Source: Terriglobia bacterium
GTDB taxonomy: Bacteria > Acidobacteriota > Terriglobia > Bryobacterales > Bryobacteraceae
Direction of reading: 5' to 3'
DNA: 64,000 nucleotides
NCBI GenBank assembly: GCA_020073265.1
Contig: JAIQFN010000004.1
Coordinates: forward strand, 62,001 to 126,000
Part shown: piece after piece, positions 26,925 to 40,480 of the stretch
Numbering within the stretch: position 1 is the first letter of the stretch
Layout: each line of letters opens with the position of its first letter
Translations under genes and position numbers: made by a program
Notes under the pieces: model-generated
The model's input: only the letters and a program-made list of their open reading frames with translations
What the model was told of the DNA's origin: nothing
The model's database searches: none

Positions 26925-29900
26925 ATGGCAAGCGCAGGAACTTGGTCAGCACACGCGGTTTCCCGCTTGCGTGGGGCAGGAATCATCCTAATGGCCATTG
27001 TCCTTTGGTACGTCCCGGCCGGGAGCATCTTCGCGGATCCAACGGAAACGGCACGGGAAGCGAAACCAGCGAAGGCATCCCTGCTGGGCGTGCCCCTAAA
27101 CTTCGAAGCCAATCAGGGCCAAGCGGACAGCCAGGTAAAGTTTCTATCCCGCGGCGACGGCTACTCGTTGTTTCTCACATCGTACGAAGCTGTCTTCACG
27201 CTGCGGTCTCCGGATGGGGCCAAGGCTCCGCCGTCGGTTTTCCGTATGGAACTGCGGGGAGCCAATCGTAGCGCCCAGGTTAGCGGCGCAGATAAGCTGG
27301 CAGGTGTAGCCAACTACTATGTTGGCAACGACCCGGCGAAGTGGCGCAGCGGAATCGCGACCTACGGCAAAGTGAAGTACCAGGGCCTCTACCCAGGCAT
27401 CGATGCGGTGTTTTACGGCAATCAGCGTCAATTGGAGTACGATTTCGTTGTCGCGCCCGGCGCCGACCCCAAGCAAATTTCGCTCGGTTTGACCGGAGCC
27501 AAGCCGAGTGTAGACGCCGACGGCAACGTCGTCCTGAAACTGGCGGATGGCGATCTGGCTTTGAAGAAGCCGGTGGCTTTTCAGAACTTCGCCGGTGAAA
27601 AGAAAATCGTCGAGGCCGGCTATACCATCGCCGGAAACCAAGTTCGTTTCCACCTGGGCAAATACGACCCCAACCAAACGCTGGTGATCGATCCGGTGTT
27701 CACGTACCTCACATACTTGGGCGGTTCCAGTGTGGACTACATTGGTGGCGTCACGGGCGTGGCCCAAACCAGTAGTCCCAACCATGCTCTGGCGATCGAT
27801 TCTGCCGGCGACGTCTACGTTACCGGACAAACGCTTTCAGATGACTTTCCCGCGGCCAATGCCTATCAATCCAGCAGAAAGGTGACCGGAGGCGCTTACG
27901 CGGCCTTTGTGAGTGCCCTGAACCCATCCGGCACGGCGCTGCTATACAGCACGTATCTGGGAGGATCATTTATTAGCGCCGGACAGGGCCCCGGTACGGA
28001 CGCAGCTACCTCGATCGCCTGGGATAGCTTCGATAACGCCGTGTATGTCGTAGGTGCCGCCCAAAACTCCGATTTTCCGGTCACGGCCGGCGCGTTCCAG
28101 CCCCAAATTGCGTTTGGCTCTTACAGCGCTTTTGTAGCCAAGTTCAACAGCACCGGCCAACTCACGAAGTCGACATTTTTAGGGCCTCACGTAACCGAAG
28201 GACTCGGGATAACATCGGACTCGCTCGGACGAGCCTACGTCGTGGGCGTTACCTCCTACGGCAGTTGCACAGCGGCATCCCATACGATTTGCTTCCCCAC
28301 AACATCGGGAGCGGTTATTCCAGGCGGCAATTTCGCGCAGAATGGCAACGGTTTTGTGTCCGTTTTCGACGCGAACCTATCGACGCTTTTGTATTCCACG
28401 CTCCTCGGCGATCCGAATGGCTCGGAGCATAGCACTTCGGAGGCCTTCGACGTGACGGTGGACCCGAATGGAAATTTCTACGTCGTTGGCGTCACGGGTT
28501 CGCCTAGCCTCCCTACCACTCGGGGCGCTTTCCAGCCAGCCCTGGGGACGAGCAATGCTACTCCACTCGTCGGATTTGCCGCTAAGTTCGGACCGGTCAG
28601 CGCCAGTGGGGCCACGCTCACTTATCTCACGTATCTGGAAGCAACAGGCATAAGTTTCGGCGAATTCCCGAGCAGTGTGGCTGCCGATAGCCAGGGCAAC
28701 GCGTATATCGGCGGCTACTCTAACTCGCTGACGTTCCCCGTAACGACGGGTGCCTACAACACTCCCTGCCCGCTAAACGGCGCTCGACTTTGCCCTGCCG
28801 CATTTGCGACCAAATTGAATCCTGCCGGAACGGGCCTGGTGTGGTCTGCGCTGGTGGAACCTGCTGACTTTTTCTCCACCATTAAACTCGATGCGCAAGG
28901 GTATGTATTTGTGAGCGGCCACGCCGGAGCGTCTTCGTTTGTGCCAGTGAATCCGGTGCAGACCGTTCTCGACAATAGCGGAGGGTTCGTGGCGAAACTC
29001 GACCCGACGGGAAGCACGTTGCTGTTTGCTTCGCTGATTCAAGGAGGTTTTGCCCTGAAGGGCTTGGCGGTGGACGCGCTGGCGAACGTTTATGTAACCA
29101 GCTACACCCCTGACACTACACTGCCGACGACACCCGGCGCGTTTCAGACTGCCTTAAAGAATCCCGGCACCGGCAACAGCTATGACGGCTTCATCGGCAA
29201 ATTCAGCTTGGCGCCTTCGATCACGCCCAACGGCATCGTCCCCAATGACAGTTCCGCTCCCGCGATCGAGGCCGGCGAATGGGTTTCGATCTATGGCGTC
29301 AATCTCGCCGGCGCCGCCGCGACCTGGACCGGCAACTTCCCCACATCGCTCGGCGGCGCCAGCGTCACGATTGACGGGAAGCAGGCTTATTTGTGGTATG
29401 TCAGTGCGACACAGATCAACCTACAGGTTCCTGACGACGCAGCAACGGGACCGGTCACCGTCGTGGTCACTACGCCGAACGGAACGGCATCCTCCACCGT
29501 TACACTCGCCCAATTTGCTCCTTCGTTCAACTTGCTGGATGCGAAACACGTTGCGGGCATCATCCTGAGGTCAAATGGATCGGGTGCTTACGGCGGAGGC
29601 TCCTATGACATCATCGGCCCCACGGGGAGCTCGCTTGGCTATGCGACGGTTGCGGCGAAAGCGGGCGACAGCGTTGAGCTTTTCGGCGTCGGATTCGGGC
29701 CAACCAGTCCGCACGTCGCCCCAGGCGCGATATTCTCTGGATCGGCGTCCACTACTAACGCCGTGAGCCTCCGCATCAACAACGTGAGCGTCAATCCGTC
29801 CTTCGCCGGATTGTCCGCGGCCGGCCTCTATCAGATCAATTTCACCGTCCCGGCAGGCCTTGGCACGGGCGACGTCACGCTGGTGGCCGCCGTGGGCGGC

Positions 29901-29939
29901 GCGTCGACACAGCCGAGCGTCGTCATCTCGCTGCAGTAG
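26925..29939 (+). CDS. Secreted SBBP-repeat protein with TIGR03437 C-terminus
   Basis: This is a 1004-aa exported protein. The first ~40 residues include a hydrophobic signal segment (GIILMAIVLWYVPAG). Residues 50-260 match the DUF7948-type N-terminal domain (NFEANQGQADSQVKFLSRG; YPGIDAVFYGN; LEYDFVVAPGADP). Many SBBP beta-propeller repeats follow (AIDSAGDVYVTGQTLSDDFP; STLLYSTLLGD). The last ~240 residues are TIGR03437 (IEAGEWVSIYGVNL; QINLQVPD; LYQINFTVPAGLG). I chose the second ATG, 26925, because GGAGG lies eight bases before it; the frame opens at 26910. Such proteins are thought to be cell-surface or secreted binding proteins. It sits exactly between two direct repeats. Confidence 0.9.
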   Translation: MASAGTWSAHAVSRLRGAGIILMAIVLWYVPAGSIFADPTETAREAKPAKASLLGVPLNFEANQGQADSQVKFLSRGDGYSLFLTSYEAVFTLRSPDGAKAPPSVFRMELRGANRSAQVSGADKLAGVANYYVGNDPAKWRSGIATYGKVKYQGLYPGIDAVFYGNQRQLEYDFVVAPGADPKQISLGLTGAKPSVDADGNVVLKLADGDLALKKPVAFQNFAGEKKIVEAGYTIAGNQVRFHLGKYDPNQTLVIDPVFTYLTYLGGSSVDYIGGVTGVAQTSSPNHALAIDSAGDVYVTGQTLSDDFPAANAYQSSRKVTGGAYAAFVSALNPSGTALLYSTYLGGSFISAGQGPGTDAATSIAWDSFDNAVYVVGAAQNSDFPVTAGAFQPQIAFGSYSAFVAKFNSTGQLTKSTFLGPHVTEGLGITSDSLGRAYVVGVTSYGSCTAASHTICFPTTSGAVIPGGNFAQNGNGFVSVFDANLSTLLYSTLLGDPNGSEHSTSEAFDVTVDPNGNFYVVGVTGSPSLPTTRGAFQPALGTSNATPLVGFAAKFGPVSASGATLTYLTYLEATGISFGEFPSSVAADSQGNAYIGGYSNSLTFPVTTGAYNTPCPLNGARLCPAAFATKLNPAGTGLVWSALVEPADFFSTIKLDAQGYVFVSGHAGASSFVPVNPVQTVLDNSGGFVAKLDPTGSTLLFASLIQGGFALKGLAVDALANVYVTSYTPDTTLPTTPGAFQTALKNPGTGNSYDGFIGKFSLAPSITPNGIVPNDSSAPAIEAGEWVSIYGVNLAGAAATWTGNFPTSLGGASVTIDGKQAYLWYVSATQINLQVPDDAATGPVTVVVTTPNGTASSTVTLAQFAPSFNLLDAKHVAGIILRSNGSGAYGGGSYDIIGPTGSSLGYATVAAKAGDSVELFGVGFGPTSPHVAPGAIFSGSASTTNAVSLRINNVSVNPSFAGLSAAGLYQINFTVPAGLGTGDVTLVAAVGGASTQPSVVISLQ

Positions 29940-30057
29940 CAGGCACCGTGACCGTTGCGGTCGCTTATCCGCGAATCCGGCTATCGGCAAGCTGGCCGGA
30001 AATAACTCCAACCTCACGCCGAGGTGTATAGCAAATTCGCGCCAGTTCCCGTATTGT

Positions 30058-30122
30058 CGGCAACCCAAAAGTTAGTTTTGCAGGATGGACGGTGCTGGCA
30101 ACTTGCGGTTAGCGCGGATGCG

Positions 30123-30146
<24 letters not shown>
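30058..30146. repeat. 89-bp direct repeat, copy B (right)
   Basis: This is the partner of 26694-26781. It includes the last codons (QEDFLEH, stop at 30123) of the minus-strand kinase gene. Confidence 0.85.
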
Positions 30147-32781
<2,635 letters not shown>

Positions 32782-32919
32782 CTTAAGAGGGATAACACTT
32801 TTTACGGACCAAAGTGGGGGGTGATTCGCAGCATCGGCGTCAAACAGCGCGCTGGAAAGGCGCGCGGGCATTTCTCCGTGTCAATCTATTCTCGATCCGA
32901 ATCGCGCTTGACCACGCGG

Positions 32920-32925
32920 TACAAT
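32920..32925 (+). promoter_or_regulatory. -10-like TACAAT upstream of the second kinase gene
   Basis: TACAAT lies 13 bases before the ATG at 32939. GGGA is in the short leader. It is in the divergent region between two kinase genes. Confidence 0.35.
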
Positions 32926-32938
32926 CGTGGGACGCGCC

Positions 32939-35590
32939 ATGCCTTTAGCACCCGGAACGCGCTTGGGACCCTACGAAATACTTGCGCCGATCGGCGCCGG
33001 CGGCATGGGCGAAGTGTACCGGGCGCGCGACACCAAACTGTGCCGCGACGTGGCGATCAAGGTGCTGCCGGCGGTCCTGGCGGATGATCCGGAACGGCTG
33101 GCGAGGTTCGAGCGCGAAGCCAAGGTGCTGGCCTCGCTGAATCATCCCAACATCGCGCAGATTTATGGCGTGGAAGAGCGCGCGCTGGTGATGGAGCTGG
33201 TAGAAGGCGAAACGCTCAAGGGGCCGGTTGCGGTGGAGACCGCGCTTCAATACGCCAAGCAGATTGCCGACGCGCTGGAAGCCGCGCACGAGAAGGGCAT
33301 CATCCACCGCGACCTGAAGCCGGCCAATATCATGGTCACGGCGGCGGGCACGGTGAAGGTGCTGGACTTCGGGCTGGCCAAGGCAGCCGACAACTCGGGC
33401 GCGCAAGGCAATTCGGCAAATTCGCCGACTCTCACGATGTCGCCGACGCAGGCGGGGATGATCCTGGGGACGGCGGCGTACATGAGTCCGGAGCAGGCTC
33501 GCGGGAAAGCGGTGGACAAGCGCGCCGACGTGTGGGCGTTCGGGGTGGTGCTGTACGAGGTGCTGACCGGCGAGCAGACCTTCACGGGCGAGACGGTGAC
33601 GGATGTGCTGGCTTCGGTGGTGAAGGAGCATCCGGCGCTGGACCGGTTGCCGGCGGGGCTGCGCGTTATTGTGGAACGCTGCCTGCGGAAAGATCCGCGG
33701 CAGCGCTGGCAGGCCATCGGCGACGTGCGGGTGGAGATCGAGGCGTTAATCGCCGGTCCGTGTGGGATTTTGGAGGGAGAGCGGCATGCGGCTGCGAGGC
33801 CGCTATGGAAGCGCGCGATTCCGGTGGTGGCAGCCGCGATTCTGGCGTCCGCGATCACGGGCGTAGCAGTGTGGCGTTTGAAGCCGTCCGCTCCGCTGGC
33901 AGTCACCCGATTTCCCATACAGCTTGGCGAAGGGCAAGGCTTCTTTGGAAACCGGCTGGCGGTGGCGATTTCGCCGAGTGGCGCGCAGATCGTTTATGCC
34001 GCCACCAACCGCTTCCTGCACCTGCGTTCGATGGCGGAGCTGGAAGCGAGGGTGATCCCGGGAAGCGAGGATCCGACCGGCCTGACGAGTCCCGTGTTTT
34101 CGCCGGACGGCCGTTCCGTAGCATTCTTTTCCGGGGCAGATGCAACACTCCGGAAAATCCCCGTCAGCGGCGGCGCAGCCGTGACCATTTGTCGAGCGAG
34201 CAATCCCTGGGGCATGACCTGGGGCAACGACGGAATCGTGTTTGCACAGAATTATCAAAACATCTTACGGGTTTCTCCGAATGGCGGCAAACCGGAAGTT
34301 CTGGTATCCGTCAAGGGCGGGGAACTGATCGCGCACCCGCAGGTATTGCCAGGCGGCGAAGCAGTCCTGTTCACGCTTGCCAGGTCGACCAATTCGTGGG
34401 ACCAGGGGCAGATCGTGGTGCAAGTGCTGAAGACGGGCGCTCGCAAAACGTTGATCGATGGAGGGAGCGCTGCGCGCTATGTGCCGACCGGGCACATCGT
34501 ATATGCGGCGAGCGGCACGCTGTTCGGAGCGCCGTTTGACTTGCGGCGGCTGGAGGTGACTGGAGGATCGGTTCCTCTCATCGAAGGCGTGCAGCGAAGT
34601 TCCTTGACAGGAGTGGCGCAATTCAACTTCTCCGACAACGGTTCGCTGGTTTACGTTCCCGGCCCGGTGCAGAGTAGCTCGGGTCATGCATCTCTGTCTC
34701 TGGTGGATCGGAGGGGTGGTGTAGAAGCGTTGAAATTGCCGCCGGCGGCGTACGGCTATCCTCAGGTCGCGCGGGATGGCAAACGAGTGGTTTATGAAGC
34801 CGAGGACGGCAAAGAGACGGCGGTCTGGATATACGATCTGTCAGGCGGAAATGCGCCGCGGCGGCTCACCTTTCAAGGATCGAATCGATATCCCATCTGG
34901 ACGCCGGATGGCGAGAGGGTCGCGTTCCAGTCGGATCGCGACGGCGACCTGGGAATCTTCTGGCAGCGCGCGGACGGAAATGGCACAGCCGAACGACTCA
35001 CCCAACCGGAAAAGGGAGTGATACACATTCCCGATTCATGGTCGCCGGATGGGCAGCAACTGTCGTTCACGGCCATCCAGGGAGGCACTCCCGGGGTGTG
35101 GACCCTGTCGCTTCGGGATCGGAAAGCCGCGCCTTTTACGGAGCCTGGGTCGTCTTCGGAAGCGTCCGAGTTCTCGCCGGATGGCCGCTGGGTGGCGTAC
35201 CAGTCCAGCGAAACGGGACGCTTGGAGATCTATGTCCGTCCGTTTCCGGCGAGCGCGGCGAAGTATCAAATCCACAGCGGGAGTACGAATGGCGATGTTC
35301 ACCCGTTGTGGTCCAGGGACGGAAAGGAACTCTCCTTCAGCACCGGGCCAGTTACATTCGTCGCGGTGAGCATTACAACGGCGGCAGGATTCACCTTCAG
35401 CACTCCAACTCCGGTGCAAAGGGGCGGGCTGAACGGAACGCCCACGGGACCAAGGAACTATGACATTCTTCCCGACGGACGATTCCTGGGAGTGGTGATG
35501 GCCGGGCAGGCCCAAGGGGGAGCCGCGACTCAAATCCAAGTGGTGCTCAATTGGTTCGAAGATGTGAAGCGCCGGTTCCAGGCGCGCTAG
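32939..35590 (+). CDS. Ser/Thr protein kinase with C-terminal WD40/TolB-like propeller
   Basis: This is an 883-aa kinase. The start [14 protein letters not shown] is the family pattern, so ATG 32939 is preferred over GTG 32927. The kinase domain covers residues 11-280, with [14 protein letters not shown], Lys41, [10 protein letters not shown] (123-132), DFGLAK and YMSPEQ. One membrane helix lies near 290-310 ([17 protein letters not shown]). The outer part is a PD40/TolB-like propeller with repeated [37 protein letters not shown] and [12 protein letters not shown]. Such receptors are abundant in Acidobacteriota; the outer propeller probably binds a ligand or protein. Targets are not known. 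Confidence 0.93.
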   Translation: MPLAPGTRLGPYEILAPIGAGGMGEVYRARDTKLCRDVAIKVLPAVLADDPERLARFEREAKVLASLNHPNIAQIYGVEERALVMELVEGETLKGPVAVETALQYAKQIADALEAAHEKGIIHRDLKPANIMVTAAGTVKVLDFGLAKAADNSGAQGNSANSPTLTMSPTQAGMILGTAAYMSPEQARGKAVDKRADVWAFGVVLYEVLTGEQTFTGETVTDVLASVVKEHPALDRLPAGLRVIVERCLRKDPRQRWQAIGDVRVEIEALIAGPCGILEGERHAAARPLWKRAIPVVAAAILASAITGVAVWRLKPSAPLAVTRFPIQLGEGQGFFGNRLAVAISPSGAQIVYAATNRFLHLRSMAELEARVIPGSEDPTGLTSPVFSPDGRSVAFFSGADATLRKIPVSGGAAVTICRASNPWGMTWGNDGIVFAQNYQNILRVSPNGGKPEVLVSVKGGELIAHPQVLPGGEAVLFTLARSTNSWDQGQIVVQVLKTGARKTLIDGGSAARYVPTGHIVYAASGTLFGAPFDLRRLEVTGGSVPLIEGVQRSSLTGVAQFNFSDNGSLVYVPGPVQSSSGHASLSLVDRRGGVEALKLPPAAYGYPQVARDGKRVVYEAEDGKETAVWIYDLSGGNAPRRLTFQGSNRYPIWTPDGERVAFQSDRDGDLGIFWQRADGNGTAERLTQPEKGVIHIPDSWSPDGQQLSFTAIQGGTPGVWTLSLRDRKAAPFTEPGSSSEASEFSPDGRWVAYQSSETGRLEIYVRPFPASAAKYQIHSGSTNGDVHPLWSRDGKELSFSTGPVTFVAVSITTAAGFTFSTPTPVQRGGLNGTPTGPRNYDILPDGRFLGVVMAGQAQGGAATQIQVVLNWFEDVKRRFQAR

Positions 35591-35641
35591 GGGCCGGTTG
35601 GAAAAGCCTCGCGCGGCCGCGCGGCGATGCGTCAGGATCAA

Positions 35642-37009
35642 TCAGCCGCCATCGGAGAACAGCGGTGACGAAATGATCTTGGACGCGCTGGCGCTCGAAT
35701 CCACCACCACGCCGAAGAACGGCGACATCATTTCCTCCCAGGTCATCTGGCCGTAGTAGACGGTCTTAGTGGGGTCGGGGTTGAATTTGTTATTGACGGA
35801 ATTGTCGAAATGGGCGTCGATGCGCAACTTGGTTCCCTTGGGCACCTTGATGGTGGTGTTGTATCCGAGCTGCCAGTTGAAATCGTAGCGAGGGATATCG
35901 AGGACGACTTGTTTGGTTCCGTCCGGGTACTCCAGCGTCCAGGTGGTGTCCTTTCCACGAAAGTGCATGTGAGCCATCATGAAGACCAGCTCGGCATCCT
36001 GGAGGAACGTGGCTTCGGCGGGCGGGCTTTTCCAATTGGGATCGTTGGGCGGAATCGCGAATTTCTTGGAATCGGTGGGCGCGGAGACGACGAAGGAAAC
36101 ATAGCGGCGCGAGGGCGGTTCTTTCGCTACTGTGAAGCCGATCTTGACGTGATCGGTGACCGCGGTTCCGTTGGGCGTGTAATGCAGGCTGTAGGTGACA
36201 TCGTAGCCGGCCGGGATCAGCTTGGCGGCGTGGACGGTCCGGTAGTCGGCGGCGGGATTGCCGGGCAGGTAGCAGTCCTCCGGCCCGGCAGACTCAAAAA
36301 TCGCGCCCGCATCCGCCGCGCTGGCGCCTTTCAGAGCGCCGCTTTGAAACGTGTCGCCCTTCTCCGGAATGGCAGATCCGTTCTCGTCTCTCTGCTTGTC
36401 CTGCCACACTGGGACGCCGTACTTCAGGCCCGCTTTGTGGGGAGCGAAGCCAACGCAGATGTGATGGGTGACGGCAGGATACTCCGGCTTGATCTGGACG
36501 GAAGTGACCCAGGTGTCTTTGGTGAAACCGGTGGGGAGGACTACGGCCAGCCACTCGATTACGTTGTTCTTGGGCTTGGCAGGAACGTCGGTGGCGGGGC
36601 CATCCAGGATAATGTCAGGCTGAATCTGCCAGCCGTCCGTCCATCGAATGGGAGCCGGGGCGTCCTTTGGATCGCCTTCCAGCGCGCCGCTGTCGGCCCA
36701 CTTTGCGATGGTCTGGATCTCGGCCGGCTTCAGCGACCGATCGTTCAGGTAGGGGCCATGTTGCGAGTCGGCGAACCAGGGCGGCATCGCTTTGGTGGTA
36801 ACCATGGCCTTGATGGACTTGGCCCACGGCCGGGTGCTCTGGTAGGTGAGGAACGACATGGGAGCCATCTGCCCTGGCCGGTGGCAACTCTGGCAACTGC
36901 GCTGCAGGATCGGCAGGACCTGCTTGTTGAAAGTAATCGGGGAATCGGTTTTGACTTCGGCCGCGAACGCGCTCCCCGTTAAAGCCAGAAACGCGAATAA
37001 GAGTCGCAT
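35642..37009 (-). CDS. Secreted cytochrome c / copper type II monooxygenase-like protein
   Basis: This is a 455-aa exported protein with signal MRLLFAFLALTGSAFAA. A short cytochrome c-like segment has CQSCH at 39-43 and later MPPWFAD. The rest resembles the catalytic core of copper type II ascorbate-dependent monooxygenases (PHM/DBM): THHICVGF (His182-183), SLHYTPNG (His276) and HMHFRGKD (347-354). Known relatives hydroxylate substrates with two copper atoms; the electron here may come through the haem. The ATG at 37009 has GAGGGTGGAG upstream; the frame opens at 37078. The substrate is unknown. Confidence 0.82.
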   Translation of the reverse strand: MRLLFAFLALTGSAFAAEVKTDSPITFNKQVLPILQRSCQSCHRPGQMAPMSFLTYQSTRPWAKSIKAMVTTKAMPPWFADSQHGPYLNDRSLKPAEIQTIAKWADSGALEGDPKDAPAPIRWTDGWQIQPDIILDGPATDVPAKPKNNVIEWLAVVLPTGFTKDTWVTSVQIKPEYPAVTHHICVGFAPHKAGLKYGVPVWQDKQRDENGSAIPEKGDTFQSGALKGASAADAGAIFESAGPEDCYLPGNPAADYRTVHAAKLIPAGYDVTYSLHYTPNGTAVTDHVKIGFTVAKEPPSRRYVSFVVSAPTDSKKFAIPPNDPNWKSPPAEATFLQDAELVFMMAHMHFRGKDTTWTLEYPDGTKQVVLDIPRYDFNWQLGYNTTIKVPKGTKLRIDAHFDNSVNNKFNPDPTKTVYYGQMTWEEMMSPFFGVVVDSSASASKIISSPLFSDGG

Positions 37010-37261
37010 CTCCACCCTCTTTCTATAGGGACAAGGATAGCAAGAGGCGTCGCGGTTTGCTTCGGGATCGCGGCGCATCGGGGAGCTAGCGACGCACCAA
37101 GGGGCAGCCGTTCGCTTGTCGCCGCAGAGCGCACACTTAGCCGGTGCGGCTCTGCTCTACACTGCCCGTCAGCGAGGGGCTAACATCGCTGGTTTATTCC
37201 GAGCCACAATGGAACTCATGGAAGACGCCTTCACTTTTGAAGGTACAGTGTATTAACGGCG

Positions 37262-37813
37262 ATGAGCGACAGGCACGAGGGCATTACTCCTGAAATCTCG
37301 ACTTGGATCGGTGAGCAGAGAGTGTTTTTCGTCGCAACCGCGCCCCGCGCGTTAGACGGCCACATCAATGTGTCGCCCAAAGGGGGCGATTCGTTTCGGG
37401 TGCTTGGTCCGCTGGAAGTGGTTTACCAGGATTTCACCGGTAGTGGCGCAGAGACGGCCGCTCATGTTCGCGAGAATGGCCGAATTGTCGTCATGTTCTG
37501 CGCTTTTCAGGGACCACCCAAAATCGTGCGCATCCACGGCCATGCCATGCTGATCGCCGTCGAAGATCCTCGCTACGCTGAGTTCGTGGAACTGTTTCCC
37601 GCGAATCCGGGTACGCGTGCTTTCGTACATATTCGGGTGGATCGCGTTTCGGATTCGTGCGGGTACTCGGTTCCGCTCTATCAATTTCAAAGCCAGCGAG
37701 AAACGCTCGACCGCTGGGCCGCGGCGAAAACGCCGGAAGGATTGAAGGCCTATCGCGCCGCGAAGAACCGTCAGAGCATCGATGGCCTTCCTGCGCTGTT
37801 GCCTGAAACGTAA
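37262..37813 (+). CDS. Pyridoxamine 5'-phosphate oxidase-like flavin protein
   Basis: This 183-aa protein matches the PPOX/FMN-binding split barrel: FFVATAPRALDGHINVSPKG, SGAETAAHVRENGRIVVMFC, and PPKIVRIHGHAMLI. Members bind FMN or F420 and act on small molecules; specificity cannot be told from sequence. The C-terminal 50 residues are helical. No strong ribosome binding site is visible before ATG 37262; TACAGT lies a short distance upstream. Confidence 0.85.
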   Translation: MSDRHEGITPEISTWIGEQRVFFVATAPRALDGHINVSPKGGDSFRVLGPLEVVYQDFTGSGAETAAHVRENGRIVVMFCAFQGPPKIVRIHGHAMLIAVEDPRYAEFVELFPANPGTRAFVHIRVDRVSDSCGYSVPLYQFQSQRETLDRWAAAKTPEGLKAYRAAKNRQSIDGLPALLPET

Positions 37814-37948
37814 CGCTGCGTTGAGGGCAACCGGGCCACGGCCAGAGCGGTGAAGCACCGAGGGAAGTATAGAGTATCAAGGCCATCGCGACAGTTGAAA
37901 GTACCCCCCCCGATCCGACCAAGGCCAGCTTCCAAGCAGGGAAAGGCG

Positions 37949-38263
37949 TCACTTGCCTCTCAGTCCGTCGCGCCAGGCGATTACTTCGAGTTCGCCCCGG
38001 ACTGCGTCCTCGACGCGGACCACGGGGTGCACCTGAAATACAAGTGCAGGGAGCATCGAGCAAAACTTGTGAATCGTCAGCGGATCGTCGCAGTCCACCA
38101 ACATATTCCCACCCCACTCGCCCACACGCACCACAAAAAACTCGATCTTGAAATTGGCTGGCGCCTTCCACTGGCCAAACACTTCGAGGATTCGCTTCTG
38201 GGCATTCTCATACTCTATCGGCGAACCTTGCGGGCGTTCGAACCAGCTGATCATGTACTTCAT
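37949..38263 (-). CDS. DUF3303 protein
   Basis: This 104-aa protein has the DUF3303 layout: MKYMISWFERPQGSPIEYEN, then KIEFFVVRVGEWGGNMLVDC and HPVVRVEDAV. It is a small ferredoxin-like barrel of unknown role, often found alone. AAGGAG lies just before the ATG. Confidence 0.8.
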   Translation of the reverse strand: MKYMISWFERPQGSPIEYENAQKRILEVFGQWKAPANFKIEFFVVRVGEWGGNMLVDCDDPLTIHKFCSMLPALVFQVHPVVRVEDAVRGELEVIAWRDGLRGK

Positions 38264-38512
38264 CTCTTCTCCTTAACATTGCAAATGGTCTGACCGATCA
38301 CAACCGCTTAAGTCTACTACCTCGGCGAGAGGTGTTGGACAACCAGCGCTTCGTTGAGGAACCTTTTCCGAGTTATAGGGAGCGGCTTGCGATTCGCAAG
38401 AGACCGATTCGCAAAAAACCACGTGGATTGACGGGCGGCTGGGCGTATACTCAATAGAACCTGGGAGTCCAGGATGGACTTCGAGAGCGGCAAGTCTGGG
38501 AGGATCGGGGAT

Positions 38513-40351
38513 ATGTCGAGATCGGTCCCGTGTGTGTTGAGACTCGTGATGGTTGCTCTTGGCGCCGGAGCGGCGTTCGCGCAATCGCCCGACGGCGCCG
38601 CTGTTTATGCCAGGCACTGCGCCCGCTGCCACGAAACGGATAAGACCGGCTGGGCGGCGCGGCGCGATGCGCTGGGCAAGTTACCGCCCGATGCAATTCT
38701 GGCGCAGCTTCACACCGGCATCATGGCTTTGATGGCGACGCTGACGGATGAGGAAAAGCGCGCGGTGGCCTCCTACATTTCGGGCAAGCCAGTGGAGGCG
38801 TTTCGCACGGCGGCGCCGCCCGAACCCGAAGGTCTCTGCCCGGCCGGCTCCAAGGCGTCCGATCTACTTTCGGGTCCGCGCTGGAACGGCTGGGGAGGCG
38901 ATATCAGCAACAGCCGGTTCCAGCCGGCGGACATGGCGGGGATTTCCGCCGGCCAGGTATCGCGCCTGAAGCTCAAGTGGGCATTTGGTTTTCCGCTGGC
39001 TTCGGTGGTGTGGTCGCAACCGGTGGTATCGGGGGGACGGGTTTTCGTGGGGAGCCAGAACGGCGCGGTCTACTCTCTGGACGCAAAGTCCGGCTGCACG
39101 TATTGGACATATCAAGCTTCGCCGGCCGGCGTACGCTCGGCCGTGACCATCGGGCCGCGTTCCGCCTCCAACGGTTTTGCCGTGTATTTCGGCGATTTGG
39201 AAGCGAGGGTTCATGCCGTTGACGCGATCACGGGCCAGGCGCTCTGGAAAGTAAAGGTGGACGAACATCCGCTGGCGCGTGTCACGGGCGCTGTGCAGCT
39301 TTATGAAGGGCGGCTGTATGTCCCGGTGGCTTCCTTCGAGGAAGGTCCCGCAGCGGATCCCAAGTACGAGTGCTGCACGTTTCGCGGCAGCCTGGTAGCG
39401 CTGGATGCGCAGACCGGCAAACAGATCTGGAAGACGTACGTCATTCCGGCGGCGCCGCGACGCACGCGCAAGAACGCATCCGGCACGCAACTGTGGGGGC
39501 CTTCGGGCGGCGGAATCTGGTCCGCGCCGACGATCGACCGGAAACGCCGGCTGATTTACGTCGCCACCGGCGATCACTATAGCGATCCGGAGGAAGGGTT
39601 CGGCGATTCGGTGGTGGCCATCGAGATGGATTCCGGCAAGATCGCCTGGGGGCGCAAACTGCTGGAAGGCGATCGTTGGAACCTGGGGTGCATCGCGGGC
39701 GACAAGGTCGGCTGCCCCAAGGGCGAGGGGCCTGACTTCGATTTCGGATCCTCCGCGATTCTGCACACGCTTTCCGGCGGCCGCGAGGTGCTGCTGGCGG
39801 GGCAGAAATCGGGTGTGCTGCACATTCTCGATCCGGACCAGCGCGGCGCCGTGATCCGCCAGGTGCGCGTAGGCAAGGGCGGCATCATCGGAGGGATCGA
39901 ATGGGGGACGGCCGCCGACAACGATAAGATCTACGTCGCGGTTTCGGATCTGGACCGCACCAATCCGGAAGCCGGCGGCGGGCTCACTGCTATCCAGATC
40001 GCGACCGGCGAGAAGGTGTGGCATGTTCCCGCGCCCAAGCCTCCCTGTCTGGGTCAACAGGGGTGCAGCGCTGCTCAACCGTCGGCGGTGACTCTCATTC
40101 CCGGCGTGGTGTTCTCAGGATCCCTGGACGGCCATCTTCGCGCTTACGCGACGGCCGACGGGAAGCTGCTCTGGGATCTGGACACGCGCAAGCCTTTTTC
40201 CACCGTGAACAACGTGCCGGGAGCGGGTGGGTCGATGAATGGCGCGGGCCCGGCGGTGGTGGATGGAATGCTGTTCCTGAATTCCGGGTACGGTTTCCTG
40301 GGCGGCGCGGCGGGCAACGTACTGCTGGCGTTCTCGGTGGATGGCCGCTGA
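38513..40351 (+). CDS. PQQ-dependent quinohaemoprotein dehydrogenase (polyvinyl alcohol dehydrogenase-like)
   Basis: This is a 612-aa periplasmic protein. A signal segment (VMVALGAGAAFA) is followed by a cytochrome c domain with CARCH near residue 37 and a distal ligand probably in IMALMATLTDEEK. After it comes a PQQ-type beta-propeller with repeated VYSLDAKSGCTYW, VHAVDAITGQALWK, LVALDAQTGKQIWK and RAYATADGKLLWDLD. A Cys pair (ECCTF) recalls the vicinal disulfide of quinoproteins. The order haem domain then propeller is that of polyvinyl alcohol dehydrogenase and related enzymes. I chose ATG 38513, with GGGAGGA eight bases upstream; the frame opens at 38474. Confidence 0.85.
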   Translation: MSRSVPCVLRLVMVALGAGAAFAQSPDGAAVYARHCARCHETDKTGWAARRDALGKLPPDAILAQLHTGIMALMATLTDEEKRAVASYISGKPVEAFRTAAPPEPEGLCPAGSKASDLLSGPRWNGWGGDISNSRFQPADMAGISAGQVSRLKLKWAFGFPLASVVWSQPVVSGGRVFVGSQNGAVYSLDAKSGCTYWTYQASPAGVRSAVTIGPRSASNGFAVYFGDLEARVHAVDAITGQALWKVKVDEHPLARVTGAVQLYEGRLYVPVASFEEGPAADPKYECCTFRGSLVALDAQTGKQIWKTYVIPAAPRRTRKNASGTQLWGPSGGGIWSAPTIDRKRRLIYVATGDHYSDPEEGFGDSVVAIEMDSGKIAWGRKLLEGDRWNLGCIAGDKVGCPKGEGPDFDFGSSAILHTLSGGREVLLAGQKSGVLHILDPDQRGAVIRQVRVGKGGIIGGIEWGTAADNDKIYVAVSDLDRTNPEAGGGLTAIQIATGEKVWHVPAPKPPCLGQQGCSAAQPSAVTLIPGVVFSGSLDGHLRAYATADGKLLWDLDTRKPFSTVNNVPGAGGSMNGAGPAVVDGMLFLNSGYGFLGGAAGNVLLAFSVDGR

Positions 40352-40480
40352 TCCGGAGTGAGGAGATCGGGATTACCGCGGTCTCATCAGGCGATGGCGA
40401 ATTGATTCCCGTGGCCGGCTTGTGCCAAGATTGTGCGTCAGTACCACGCCCCAAGGCGAAATCATTCTATGGAGGAATCC

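Noticed and set aside
26758-26952. 64-aa minus-strand frame ending in QEDFLEH
   Set aside because: Only the tail matches the kinase ending because of the direct repeat; the rest overlaps the leader of the SBBP gene and is not protein-like enough to call.
35810-36982. 390-aa plus-strand open frame
   Set aside because: Shadow of the copper monooxygenase-like gene.
37209-37256. 15-codon reading frame before the PPOX gene, possible leader peptide
   Set aside because: No ribosome binding site, no regulatory codon run and no attenuator hairpin seen.
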